In this document: positions 35,169 through 45,792 of the stretch, piece by piece
How the letters are laid out: every line of letters starts with the position of its first letter
Numbering within the stretch: the first letter of the stretch is position 1
Source of the DNA: Pholiota molesta
Taxonomy: Eukaryota > Basidiomycota > Agaricomycetes > Agaricales > Strophariaceae
Reading direction: 5' to 3'
NCBI GenBank assembly: GCA_014925825.1
Contig: JACGCK010000041.1
Span: 1 to 64,000, forward strand
Length of the DNA stretch: 64,000 nt
The notes under the pieces: generated by a model
The model's database searches: none
The model's input: only the letters and a program-made list of their open reading frames with translations
Told to the model about the DNA's origin: nothing
Position numbers and translations under genes: made by a program

Positions 35169-35879
35169 TTATTGACCTTTTTCTTCCACTGCTCTTTGTT
35201 CGCCCGATGAAGTTCTGTCGCCCTGAATGGAATGAGTGACCTCCATTGCGTCTATACTAACTGTCGGATGCGTGGAATGTGCGTGGTGGGACTGGAGCCC
35301 AGATACATGGACTGACGTCGAAGGATACGTCGCGTCACCAGAGAGCAACGCGACGCGAGCGACCATGACCGTGGATGAATTTCCCTGCCTCGGCTATCAG
35401 TTCACTGCGCGTACAGCTGTATGCAGACAAGGGAGGACGCACTGCGATGGCCAGATTCAAGAGCGGCGCGTAGTCTTGAAATGCCCTGTCGCGCGTGTTA
35501 CTGAGGAAATTTGACCCAGGCACAACACCAGCTAAGGCGGATGTGAACTGCGAGAGCGCATAGATCACGCCCGACTGGACCACGATATCCATGATGTGCC
35601 TGAACCGTCTAGAGGAAGCGCCCTGCGCTCTCGAGATGGAGTAGATTCGGTACGCAATGAGAACCGTCGTGACAAGAGTGGTGGCAAATGACGTGAAATA
35701 TGCTGTAGCCAACAAAGCGTTGATTTTGGTATCCAAAGACAGAGATATGTTTGTATTGGCGTATTTTCCATTGAATGATATCTCGGTCAAGAATAATGCT
35801 TGGGAGGAAAATCAGTGGTCAGCACGAATCGATACACTTGATGAAAAAGCGCACCAAATTCCGCGATGACGAGAAATAC
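35169..35879 (-). pseudogene. Seven-transmembrane protein, 5'-truncated (copy 4)
   Basis: Exons matching the last three of the family are readable: the 3' end of exon 4 (from about 35879 to 35855, PVFLVIAEFG), exon 5 (35443-35798; ALFLTEISFNGKYANTNISL, TTVLIAYRIYS, HIMDIVVQSGVIYALSQFTS) and exon 6 (35169-35384; STVMVARVALLS and a polar tail ending EEKGQ). Splice phases agree. Everything upstream, including helices 1-3, is replaced by a GTGCGTG-rich element beginning at 35880. The remaining coding sequence has no stops, so the truncation is relatively recent. The closest relative in the window is copy 5 at 52-53.3 kb. Confidence 0.82.
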
Positions 35880-37440
35880 GGGCATCAGGAAATGTGCGGG
35901 AAACTGCGCGTGGTGACCGTGCGTGACCGTGCCACGCACAGGCGTTTGTGCGTGGTGTGCGTGGTCACGCCCGCCACGCACAGTCCTTTGTGCGTGGTGT
36001 GCGCGTGCGAGTGCGTGAGATGTGCAGGATTGCGTGTGGTGTGTGCGGGCAGGTCAGCGAACGTCCCGGTGCGCTTAGAAACAATATATAGAGGATTTGC
36101 TTGCGGTGTAGACATCATATCGAGTTGTCGGACTACGTCAAGACTTAGTGTATCGTGGCCATGGGTATTTGACATCCAGGTCGGCGATCCTTGCTTCTTC
36201 GTCTATAGGCTGATAATTGTCTTCCTAGACTTACATTTACAATTTTCTATCCATAATACACGAGCTAGTTAAAACATGTTTCGTGACTTGACATATAGCG
36301 AAGTACATCTACGAGGTAAAATCACGTTGTGAGTGTAGTGAACCTGTACGTAGACTATGAATATCACATAGTACATGGACCTTGTGCGCGGTTTTGGGCA
36401 ATCTGGAACCTAAAATTCCCTTGCAGCTCTCTCTACTTCTTTCACGCTTGGGAATGGAAGTGGGCGCGATCACGGACGGATTCTCGACATAATTTGGCCC
36501 GTGCTAAAGCGCTAAATGTTCATATAGGTTGCATAGAAATATAGGTAATAAACTCACGGACATATGGCATAATAATTCTTGGTATGCGAGAGCGTGCGCG
36601 ATGTGTGCGAGTCGTGTGCGAGGATGTGCGTGGCGTGTGCGAGGATGTGCGGGGTGTGTGCGGGGTGTGTGCGTGGTTGCGCGGGAGTGCGCGGGTAGTG
36701 TGCGTGGTCGCGCGGGCGCCAAGCCAACCCACACAAAAGACTGCGCGTGGCATGTGCGTGGCTGGTCACAACAGAGATGTCACTCGGTCATAAACAGTTT
36801 TTCTATACTCTATATATCTTTCAATATGTAATTATCTAATCTATAGGGTCAAGAAAGATGTCCCTCACATTTCGTGCACTCATCTTTCAATCGTATCAAG
36901 GCTTCCAGTGTGTTCGGCAAATCCGGCAGCCGGTCAGTCTGTGTCAGTTATTTTTCGGGCTTACAACGCAAGAATCGCTCGGGCCTCAAAGAATTCTTAC
37001 ATGTATGAGCTCTGTATACTACTTGAAATATATTCATGGTGTATTCGAAGGAAACTGGTGGTCGTGGAAAGCATACATGTAGCAGGTACACCATCGTGCC
37101 GTTCTTTGCCGGTGCGTGTTATGATGTGTGACAGATATATCACCGGTCAGTCATCTTCCTCCTTTGCACATTCCTCAATAATAACAGTTGGGCCACAAGA
37201 CTTTTTGACGCAAATAAATTTGATATAGTAGTAAAAGCGTCAGAGTACTGTAATAGAAGGAGCTGAGTGGTAGTAGAAAGATGTATGTGTAGAGTTAGCC
37301 AGAATCATATTTTTGGTGTATGTGACCAATCTGTCACTCTCACATCAATAACCGACCCCGCACAAACGCCTGATCTCAATCCCGCACAACCACGCACACC
37401 ACGCACAGGCACGCACGGGCACGCACATTTACCCTGTCCC
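35880..37440. mobile_element. Non-autonomous GTGCGTG-rich element, copy 1
   Basis: The left end reads GGGCATCAGGAAATGTGCGG. The reverse complement of the right end reads GGGACAGGGTAAATGTGCGT, so the ends are imperfect terminal inverted repeats (GGG.CA..AGG..AAATGTGCG). Next to both ends are many GTGCGTGG-like repeats in opposite orientation, as expected for subterminal transposase-binding repeats. A second GTGCG-rich block lies inside (36590-36720). I find no transposase or other coding capacity, so it would need enzymes from elsewhere. Its left edge cuts the seven-helix gene copy 4. Confidence 0.65.
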
Positions 37441-37445
37441 AGCGG

Positions 37446-39161
37446 GGGCATCAGGAAATGTGCGGGAAACTGCGCGTGGTGACCGTGCGTGACCGTGCCA
37501 CGCACAGGCGTTTGTGTGTGGTGTGCGTGGTCACGCCCGCCATGCACAGTCCTTTGTGCGTGGGGTGTGCGTGCGAGTGCGTGTGATGTGCGGGATTGCG
37601 CGTGGGGTGTGCAGACAGGACAGCGAACGTCCCGGTGCGTCTAGGAGCAATATATAAAGGATTTGCTTGCGGCGTGGACATCATATCGAGTTGTTGGACT
37701 AAGTATACCGTGGCCATGGGTATTTGACATCCAGGTCGGCGATCCTTGCCTCTTCATCTATATGCTGATAATTGTGTCCCTAGACTTAAATTTACAACCT
37801 AAGGAGGTAGTTAGTATATGTAAGAATCGATTAAGATGAGAGCCATAAGTCTGTATTAAGTACTTGGCGCAGTTTTCGTGCACCGAACAAGCCCATCCGC
37901 GTGAAAATTTGCCATGTCGGTCCCAAATTCATAACGGACTTCGGCATAAGATTATCGTATATATGTCCAAAATACATGAGTTGCTTAAAACATGTTTTGT
38001 GACTTTACATATATTTATGAGGTAAAGTCACATTGTCAGTGTATTGAACCTGTACATAGACTAAACGTAGACTATGAAGCGGTTTTGGGCAATCTGGAAC
38101 CTATGATTCCCTTCCAGCTCCCTCTACTTCTTTCACGCTTAAGAATAGTTATGGAAGTGGGCGCGGTCATGGACGGATTCCCGACATAATTTGGCCCGTG
38201 CTAAAACGTTAAATGTTCATATGAAAGAGTTTCTTGGAAATATAGGTAATGGACTCACGGACATATGGCACAATAATTCTTGGTATGCGAGATTGTGAGT
38301 GATGTGTGCGAGTCGTGTGCGAGGATGTGCATGGCATGTGCGAGAATGTGCGGGGTGTGTGCGCGGCGTGCGGGGTGTGTGCGGGGTGTGTGCGTGGTTG
38401 CGCGGGAGTGCGCGGGTAGTGTGCGTGGTCGCGCGGGCGCCAAGCCAACCCGCACAAAAGACTGCGCGTGGCATGTGCGTGGCTGGTCACAACGGAGATG
38501 TCACTTGGTTATAAACAGTTTTTCTATACTCTATATATTTTCCAAGATGTAGTTATTTGATTCATAGGGCCAAAAAAGATGTCCCGCACATTTCGTGCAC
38601 TCATCTTTCCATCGTATCAAGGCTTCCAGTGTGTTCGGCAATTCCGGCAGCCGGCAAGTCTGTGTCAGTTATTTTTCGGGTTAACAACGCAAGAATCGCT
38701 CGGGCTTCAAAGGATTCTTACATGTATGAGCTCTGTATACTACTTGATATTTATTCATGGTGTATTCGAAGGAAACTGGTGGTCGTGGAAAGCATACATG
38801 TAGCAGGTACACCATCGTGCCGTTCTTCGCCGGTGCGTGTTATGATGTGTGACAGCTATGTCACCCGTCAGTCATCTTCCTCCTTTGCACATTCCTCAAT
38901 GATAACAGCTGGGCCGGAAGACTTTTTGCCGCAAATAAATTTAAAATAATAATAAAAGTGTTAGAGCACTGTAAGAAAAGGAGCAGAGTGGTAGTAGAAA
39001 GCTGTTCGAGTAGAGTTAGCCAGAATTATATTTTTGGTGTATGTGACCAATATGTCACTCTCGCATCAATAACCGACCCCGCACAAACGCCTGATCTCAA
39101 TCCCGCACAACCACGCACACCACGCACAGGCACGCACGGGCACGCACATTTACCCTGTCCC
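37446..39161. mobile_element. Non-autonomous GTGCGTG-rich element, copy 2
   Basis: Same orientation and ends as the preceding copy, from which it is separated by only AGCGG. It is longer, mainly because of about 170 bases (37800-37970) that are absent from copy 1. Otherwise the two are strongly similar throughout. Its right edge cuts an F-box/LRR gene: the coding sequence up to GCTCCTCG is followed at once by the element end. The first bases right of it (GAGGAGCGG) end in the same AGCGG that lies at its left, a possible remnant of a target-site duplication. Confidence 0.65.
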
Positions 39162-40310
39162 GAGGAGCGGCCTCAGCCAGCGGCGCGATGTCATTTCTAA
39201 TCTTTGTTCGTTGATAGACGGGGTAGGACGTCTGGCCTCCAAGAAACAAGGTGCCTAGTGCGAGCTTCGTGATCGCAGGCGCGGACATAAGCGCGGCATG
39301 CACCTCAGTCAGGGCGGTAGAATCATACCAAGTCGCCGCCCGCGACTCGAGAGATAGCGTGCGCAACGCGGGAAGTTGAAGGTTGTCGAAGACGGCTTTG
39401 AGTGGGTATTTTCCTGAATTTTCCGACTTCGGGGAAGCACTGATGTGCAACGACTTGAGGCAGGGAAGTGTGCATACGGGTCGGCGCGCGTAGGTTTCGA
39501 TATCGCTGTCCTCTAATGTGAGCTGAAAAGAGCCGGATTGCAGCGCGCTTAGCGATCGAATGAAGAAGAACCAGGCGTTTAGATCTATATAAACCAGACT
39601 CATGGAAAGATGGGTTAATGTGGACCAGTTGTTGAGAGGATTTGTGAATTCCTCGGGTCTAAGGAAGGCATTCTCGATAACAAGGTGTCGAAGTGTCGCA
39701 CGTGTCTCCCTGAGCGAGGAGGGCAGATAATGAGTGTGATCTGCATCAGGTTCTGAAAATTTCGATTTCGAAACCCACGCAGAGATTATGGTATGGGCAC
39801 CGGGGTGTAATCTGCCCACAGATCCGCCTTTCCGGCGCCGTTGGACAAGATATTGATAGAGCAGTCCGACGCTGATGTACTGTGTCGAGGACAGGAACTC
39901 TAGAAGGAATTTGGAAGCAGACTCTGACAAGCGGCCCGTTGATATTCTGCGCCCTCCTTCCGCCGTAGCTGAACTTGAAGATAAGGAGCCATCGCGCCCA
40001 GGTTGCGCCTCCACCATCTCAGCCATTCCAGGCGACGCGTGAACATTTCCTGATCCCAGGTAAATGGCTGTTTATAATGCCAGTTGATAGGGAGACTGAA
40101 ACGAATGTGCGACCATAGGGGAGGAATGGAGAGAGCCATCGCTCGCCAGGTGGCACACACCTGGCAGAGCAACATCGGTGCGATCTTAGTGTTTGGCTGC
40201 ATGAGTACGCGCGCAGAGGATTGATCGACGCATCGGGCAAAGATTTCGCAGAGGATTTCCGTTGGAAGGTCATTTATTCGATTTCGAGGTCGACTGGACT
40301 GTATGATCAT
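39162..40310 (-). pseudogene. F-box/LRR protein, frameshifted and 3'-truncated
   Basis: The start is the ATG at 40310. The F-box is intact (INDLPTEILCEIFARCVD, then LCQVCATWRAMALSIPPLW), as is typical of Agaricomycete F-box proteins. Between about 39960 and 39990 the frame must shift by one base to reach SESASKFLLEFLSSTQYISV. Leucine-rich segments follow (LRHLVIENAFLRPEEF, LSTHL-type repeats, LPALRTLSLESR, APAITKLALG). After PLAEAAPR the homologous 63.1-63.9 kb copy continues with LEHLSFAMKDPLRR, but here the mobile element starts. The protein would have been a putative SCF substrate receptor; this copy cannot make a normal one. Confidence 0.8.
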
Positions 40311-40649
40311 TGTGGAGTAGATAGGGAGCAGAGGAGGAGCAAGGGAGCAGCGTGTGGCAACTGCGAGTATACCAAGACGGCGCACTCGCGGCACGCAGCG
40401 GACTTCAAAGCTGATCTTATATTTCGTCATTTCGAAGCGACAAGCGTTCTTCTGGTGCCTGCATCCTTCACTGATTCAACTAAAGCCCATTGTTCCAGAT
40501 TGTAAGTGTTAAAATTTGCATTGCATCCAGGGGAGCTGATCGAGTTATAACAGTGTTGAAGCGGTCGATACCGCTACTGCTGACGAACCTATCTTTGGAA
40601 AATGCATGGCCAAAACGCAAATGCGCTGTGACGTTCACTACAAAACATG
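40311..40649. promoter_or_regulatory. Upstream region of the F-box/LRR gene, duplicated at 56.0-56.49 kb
   Basis: On the minus strand this region matches 56015-56488 of the plus strand, for example ATAGGTTCGTC, ACCGCTTCAACACTG and TATAACTCGATYAGCTC. It therefore belongs to the F-box gene and was copied with it. It joins directly to MADS exon 4 sequence at about 40650 in both loci. Confidence 0.6.
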
Positions 40650-41870
40650 AACGCAGAACTGTACCACTAACATCCGCGACATCGTTTAGCGCCAGGCTCA
40701 TGTAGGTATTTCATATTTCCCTCTCTCGCATTCCCAGGTACTTATCGATCGTCCACGTCACAGCGTCAAGGCGACAAGGTCCCCAACGGCCCAGCAGATT
40801 TTGCAGGGGCCAGTACTAAGCTCGAGGATGGAAACGATCATGTAGATGCCGGATGAACGGAGAAAACAACGGTCTAACACAGCGATATCTACTAGGACCT
40901 CGACGCAGAAGAACGCGGGAAGATTGTGGATGACTTCTGATAAAGCTTCGGCTAACGACGTGCGTTACTTTCTTTTCTCCCTCGTTTCCTGACGCTCTTA
41001 CCCATTCACCTATTCATCAGGATGAATATACTCTCCCATGCTTTCCGCGTAGTAGAAATCTCCTACCACGTATCCCACACCCGCCACCAGTGGCAGCCTA
41101 CACAACAGCGCCGAGCGATTCGACCACGCTCCCGCTCCTCCATCTCACATCCGCGACTCGTCCCTCCGCGAATATAGCCATGACCGTATAATCTTTCTCG
41201 TCCTACGCAGCCGCAACATTTCCCAAACGGCCCCGCAGTACCTACGCCCTGATGGAATGACCTCTACCTCCAGGAGCAGCCTAGTCCACCCTCTCCAGTC
41301 CCGTGTCGAAGGCTTTGGTCCACACGCCGACACACCGACAACCTCCGCGGCGCACTGGGCTCCCTTGCCCGCACCACGATGCGCTCACCCGCATCGCACT
41401 CTGATGTTCCTTGTAGGTAGCCATGCGCCTCCGCCGCCGCCATCGTTCATCTCTACATCGCAGTGACTTCGACGCCCGCCGTCTGTAGACTGTATCGTTG
41501 CCAACATCGATCCTTGACTCTACTGCATCGCCTCGCTAGCTGGTGTGCAGAGCCTTCCGCGATGCCTATCCCAGCCCCAGCACGCCGGGCAGAGCATATC
41601 ATTATGGCGCAGACCACAGCACCGGCGGGTATAGCAAACCTTCTTGGGCGTCAATGCTCGGGGCCATGCTATATTTGTTCTATTTGCCCTGATTGTGTAT
41701 TTTGGTATCGGCGGTGAGATCTGTATCACTACTCATGATTATGTACGCGTGATCTAGTGTCTTTCTCTCGAATAGACCTTGTATGTTATCGTATTCAGTT
41801 GATTATCTTGCAGGCGCTCATTGTTATCGTGTATTGTAGATGTTGCAGAATGTACTAAGTACAATGTAAG
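40650..41870 (+). pseudogene. Decayed MADS-box gene copy A
   Basis: Colinear with the MADS gene at 3.2-5.9 kb from exon 4 onward: ACATCCGCGACATCGTTTAG matches exon 4, then the intron (retained), CTTATCGATCGTCCACGTCA, then GGCGACAAGG (exon 5), GCTTCGGCTAACGACGTGCG (end of exon 5 and donor), CTATTCATCAGGATGA (acceptor of exon 6), CGCCGCCGCCATCGTTCATC (exon 6) and ATCATTATGGCGCAGACCAC (exon 7). The 3' flank follows (CTTGTATGTT, TTGATTATCTTG). Exons 1-3, holding most of the DNA-binding domain, are missing. Parts of exons 6-7 are deleted and frames are broken. Retained introns show DNA-level duplication. Confidence 0.85.
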
Positions 41871-41938
41871 TTATATCTGGCATGTTTTGTGACCTTACTG
41901 AGAGACATCAAGATAGAAATCGATGTCTGTCAAAAAAA

Positions 41939-41960
41939 CACCGCCTCATGGGAGTTTCGA
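41939..41960 (+). promoter_or_regulatory. Conserved upstream element of copy A2
   Basis: CACCGCCTCATGGGAGTTTC lies about 113 bases before the ATG. It is the counterpart of 2742-2763 upstream of copy A1, with two differences over 22 bases. Confidence 0.45.
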
Positions 41961-42072
41961 ACTGCCATAATGACAAACCATGCACACTCTGGGCCTTTCG
42001 CCCCTTCTGCGCCGTATACTACCTGCAATCCTCTTCTTCGCTCTAATCTTTCGAACATCGCTCTGCGCTTGC

Positions 42073-43665
42073 ATGTCGGACACCTCCATCGACCTGGTCC
42101 CTGTGTCCAACGTCAAGCGTGCCGAGCCCACTGGCAGAGCCGCACTAATGGCAGCACCTCCGCCATATACCGCCCAGCCCGAGAGCGATGAGTACGAATC
42201 GCTACTAGAACTGCATGAGCAACAAGTAAACGCGGCAGTGCAGCCAGTCCCCACTCCGGATGCAAACGTCGACCTCGAAGCTGCGCGCCCAGCCCCCGAA
42301 ACGGCAGCACCGCCCGCACCTGGACCGACGCCGCCGCCGACGGTCGAGCAGCTCCGCGCGCTGCGCGTGAAGCCCATGGATAACATCCGCGCCCTCGCCC
42401 TGTGTCTCCTCCTCTTCCAGAACGCGGCCATCCAGGCGGTATCCACGCACCCTGACGCTGCCAATCTGCATGAAACGTCGCCGAAGATGCTCGCCTCCGT
42501 CAATCTGTTCGTTGGAATGACACGGCTCCTCGTGGTGCCCCTGCTGTTCTTTATATCCGGCTTTTCATCTCAGTTCGCGATGAAAGCGCGCGACGGCACT
42601 CCAGTGCACTTTGTTATCAGAAAGACGTGGAAGACGGCCCTGACCGTCGCCCTCTTCCAGGGCGCCGCACATCTCTCGAGGCGCATCCATCCGCTGCCAC
42701 TCAGCGAGGCAGGGGTAGCCGTTCCGTACTACGCCACGCGCGAAGGTATCGACGCCCTGCTTAACGGCCCCACCGCCTATGTTCTCGCCATCCTCGCCTT
42801 CGACTATATTTATGCAATTTCCCGTTTCATCGTTCTGGTATCTTACGGCGATACGGAATCGATGCACTTCATCAACACGGCGAAGCGCTATAAGATTGTG
42901 AAGTACACGCTTTTCCTGAGCGTCGAGTGCTACGTCATGGCCTTCTCGATGGTGGTCAGTCGCCTCCCACACTTACTCAGCCCGAGTATCACACGATGGA
43001 TGTACGCGCTAAACAGCGCAGAGCTCCACTTCCCTCTCCTATACATCTGCGCCTACTTCGCCGGCCTCAAGTTCATATGGTACTACAAAGTCCTCCTTGC
43101 GGCAATCCCCAGGGGTAGACACCCGGGCCGTGGCTTGAGCGCTGGGGTTGCGCTCTTCGTCCGCATATTCATTTCCTCCCTCGGCCTATACCTGATGTAC
43201 CACAACTACCCGCGAAGCATGCCCGCCTTCCTCGACGTGCGCACGAAACCCGCGCTCAGCCTGGTGCCCGCTGGCGTGCGCGAGGTGCCTGAACAGGGCG
43301 TCAACCTGCTGTACGGGGTGTGGGTGGGCTACAGCCTCCTCGTCATCCCGGAGGCGCTTATCACCGCCTTCTGGTCCATCCGATCTCTCGCGGTCCCCTG
43401 GGGCAAGTTCGCCCGTCATGCGCACATCCAGGTGTACGGGCAGGTTATCTTTGTCATCGGGAACAGGGTGTTTTTGTATGACAATATTTTCGTGCGTTGG
43501 GCGTACTTGAGTGTGACGACTATAGTCTGTGCACATTGTTTGGGAAGTGGTGGCGCCATTGTCGGTGGCTGGATGAAGCGTGGCTGGAATGCGCTGCGCG
43601 GTTGCCGTACTAGTGCGGATGTAGCGCGTGAGGAGGGCCTTGAGGAGGGCGCTATTTCACTGTGA
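42073..43665 (+). CDS. Acyltransferase-3-like multi-pass membrane protein (copy A2)
   Basis: Intact single exon of 530 residues. The start MSDTSID was chosen because it matches copy A1; an in-frame ATG at 41980 would add 31 poorly conserved residues. The N-terminal tail carries PPPY (about 29-32) and EYESLL (40-45), a WW-domain binding type motif and an acidic dileucine. Helix 1 holds MDNIRALALCLLLFQN with Arg106 and Asn117 in place of the catalytic His. Later landmarks: FVGMTRLLVVPLLFFISGFS, GPTAYVLAILAFDYIYAISR, SAELHFPLLYICAYFAGLKF and HIQVYGQVIFVIGNRV. It lies downstream of MADS pseudogene A exactly as copy A1 lies downstream of the intact MADS gene. Confidence 0.82.
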   Translation: MSDTSIDLVPVSNVKRAEPTGRAALMAAPPPYTAQPESDEYESLLELHEQQVNAAVQPVPTPDANVDLEAARPAPETAAPPAPGPTPPPTVEQLRALRVKPMDNIRALALCLLLFQNAAIQAVSTHPDAANLHETSPKMLASVNLFVGMTRLLVVPLLFFISGFSSQFAMKARDGTPVHFVIRKTWKTALTVALFQGAAHLSRRIHPLPLSEAGVAVPYYATREGIDALLNGPTAYVLAILAFDYIYAISRFIVLVSYGDTESMHFINTAKRYKIVKYTLFLSVECYVMAFSMVVSRLPHLLSPSITRWMYALNSAELHFPLLYICAYFAGLKFIWYYKVLLAAIPRGRHPGRGLSAGVALFVRIFISSLGLYLMYHNYPRSMPAFLDVRTKPALSLVPAGVREVPEQGVNLLYGVWVGYSLLVIPEALITAFWSIRSLAVPWGKFARHAHIQVYGQVIFVIGNRVFLYDNIFVRWAYLSVTTIVCAHCLGSGGAIVGGWMKRGWNALRGCRTSADVAREEGLEEGAISL

Positions 43666-43859
43666 TGATAGGTTCTGTGTTGCTACACGTACTCCAAATT
43701 GAATATCAATAGCTCTTACAATCTCTACACTGCGTTGCACAAGCTCTGACCATTTTCGTTTCGGTCCGACTGAGTTACTTTGGAGTTACTTATGTTTTTT
43801 ATCGTCCTTACATCAAGTGCCGGACTTGCCGGCGCTACGATGATCCAATCACATAGCGT
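43666..43859 (+). promoter_or_regulatory. 3' flank of copy A2 and promoter block of the next (pseudo)gene
   Basis: It contains TCCTTACATCAAGTGCCGG, TTGCCGGCGC and CCAATCACATAGCGTG (43805-43860), the fullest form of the upstream block shared by the B-type acyltransferase-like genes. Confidence 0.45.
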
Positions 43860-44479
43860 GTGATGCAACAATCAAGAACCCACAGCCGACACTCAGCGCT
43901 GAGCTCTCTTCTCCACCTCGTTCAACTCTTTCCCTCGTCATCCTCTGGAACGCCTCAACTCAAGTCATCTCCACTCACCGCCAAGCAGCCCAGGTTCACG
44001 ACGTATGGCCCAAATCACTCGTTCTCATCAGCCTTTTCGTTGGCACGGCTAGGCTTCTTGTAGTTCCGCTGCTGTTTTTCGTCGCTGGCTTCTCCTCCCG
44101 GTTCGCGATAGTGACACACGGAAGTTCACCAGACCGATTTGCGATTCAAAGGATGTGGAAGTACCAGGGCTTCGCACATCTAGCGAAGCTCGCCCGCCCA
44201 CTGCGGCCCACCGAGACCGCTGCAACAATGCCATACTACGCCTCATGCGATGATGGCATCTTGGCTGTCTTCAATGGTCCCACCGCCTACATCCTCGCTG
44301 TTTTAGCTCTCGACTACATCTACGCCGTCTTCTGCGCGGTCAACATGTTCACATCCAGTCCGGATAAGCCCAGCGACTTCATCACCACGAAAGCACGTTG
44401 CCGTATCGCAAAACTCCTGTTTATCGGCATAGAGTGCTGGATGTTGGCCGGGGTCCAGTGTTCATGGCTTATCGGTTAG
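43860..44479 (+). pseudogene. Acyltransferase-3-like pseudogene (copy B2)
   Basis: The frame with TLSLVILWNASTQVISTHRQ, FVGTARLLVVPLLFFVAGFS, then MWKYQGFAHLAKLARPL and GPTAYILAVLALDYIYAVFC matches copies B3/B4. The N-terminal ~85 residues, including the acidic dileucine tail and the MDNIR motif, are missing. A 21-base in-frame deletion removes TALTIIF before YQGFA. A stop at 44477-44479 ends the protein about halfway; no clear C-terminal half follows. The promoter block upstream is well kept. It is a dead copy. Confidence 0.78.
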
Positions 44480-45792
44480 GGTTGGGGGCACCAAGGACGA
44501 AAAGATGAAGTATGGGGATCGGCGCACGAGCAGCGCGAAAATAACCCTAGGTATGTCCCTCCCCCTGTTCGTCACATCCACGACTAATCTCTCTGAAGCG
44601 ACCATCCTCACCATAACCGAGGCGAGGACGACCGCCGCCCCGGCTGTTTGGCTGGAAACTTTCCTGGTCTTTCCTCCACATTTCCTGCCCAGCTGTACGC
44701 CCTAAGGCGTCTATCCTCGCCAGGCTTATGCCTTCAACAGTAGCACTTCTGGTACGGAGCGCAAATGAGTTATTAATTACGCGCTCGTTCCTACAATTTT
44801 CATGCTGGCTGCTTATCCGGCATCGCCCTCTGTATCCCTGTTGTGCAGCCGTATTCGCTCAGACCACCTCCTTCTTGCCGCTGAACCAACGCCTCCACGC
44901 AAGGGTCGACCCGATGTCGGATTAGCTGAGAGCTCGTTCGCTCTCCTGATCGTGAACGCTTTGTTCATTTGACTCATGTTCGGCCGATTCGATCCCTTTC
45001 CTCAAATATCGCCTCCTCTGTGACACCTGGCCAACCAATTCTTTGCGCCCCCCTCTGGCCCCTTCCGAGACACCACAAGATGAGAAAGTCGAAGTAAGCA
45101 TGCCATGAACATGAACGAAAGAGGTAGAAACAAACGTACATCTAATTAAATTTGTTTATCAATCTTTCTTACGAATCATTTACTCAGATCAAGGAATGAA
45201 ACAACCGACTACGTTTGTATAGAATCTAGGGCACGCCATGCGGTCCCTTTCACGCCCCATGTTTTCGCTTTGTAAATATTGATTGTGTGCTATGATCTCA
45301 ACACCGTGAGCAGAGGTAATCCCAACCCATATCATCGCCAGGAATTTCTTTCGAGACTCGCGGCTCGCCGCCCGAATCATAACGCGGATTAGCACTAGAT
45401 ATCGCCTATGTTTATCGCATGCAGACGCCCGCCTACCCATCTTATACAAGGTGCGTACACCCATAGCGTCATCCTGCCTAAGTCAGCCAAGAATACGTCG
45501 GTATACGGATACATCTACTGTGTGACATTTGTACTTGGAAAGCAAAAGAGTGAAGCCAGCTGCTGTACATTATCAGAGTCTAGTGCGGGTCTGGTGCAGG
45601 TCTAGTATTTACAGTAACATACAACGTCAAGTGCCGTTCCTGCCGGACCACGACATAGCGTGACACGAAAGCACTACACAGCCTGCGCTCGGATGCCTTA
45701 CCCACTTCTCTCAACACACTCATCAAGTCCTTTGTTCGCTCGTGAAACTCTCCAGAATCTTGCACCCACTGGTTACTACCACAGCAGCTGGC
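44480..45792. other. Intergenic region before copy B3
   Basis: No intact gene is seen; 44.5-44.9 kb may hold unrecognisable remains of the B2 C-terminus. From 45300 on it resembles 47340-47460 (AGCAGAGGTAATC, then GAGTCTRGTGCKGGTCTGG), showing that copies B3 and B4 were duplicated with their flanks. The promoter blocks ACGTCAAGTGCC (45624-45635) and ATAGCGTGA lie upstream of the start. Confidence 0.5.

Noticed and set aside
36590..36760. GTGCG-rich open frames as a cysteine-rich protein
   Set aside because: Frames on both strands arise from the repeat itself (VCVVCVR / AHTTRTH patterns) and change between the two element copies.
45742..45792. GTG start 17 codons upstream of copies B3 and B4
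   Set aside because: Nuclear fungal genes rarely start at GTG, and B1 lacks an equivalent start. The shared in-frame ATG is preferred, although the upstream stretch is conserved.
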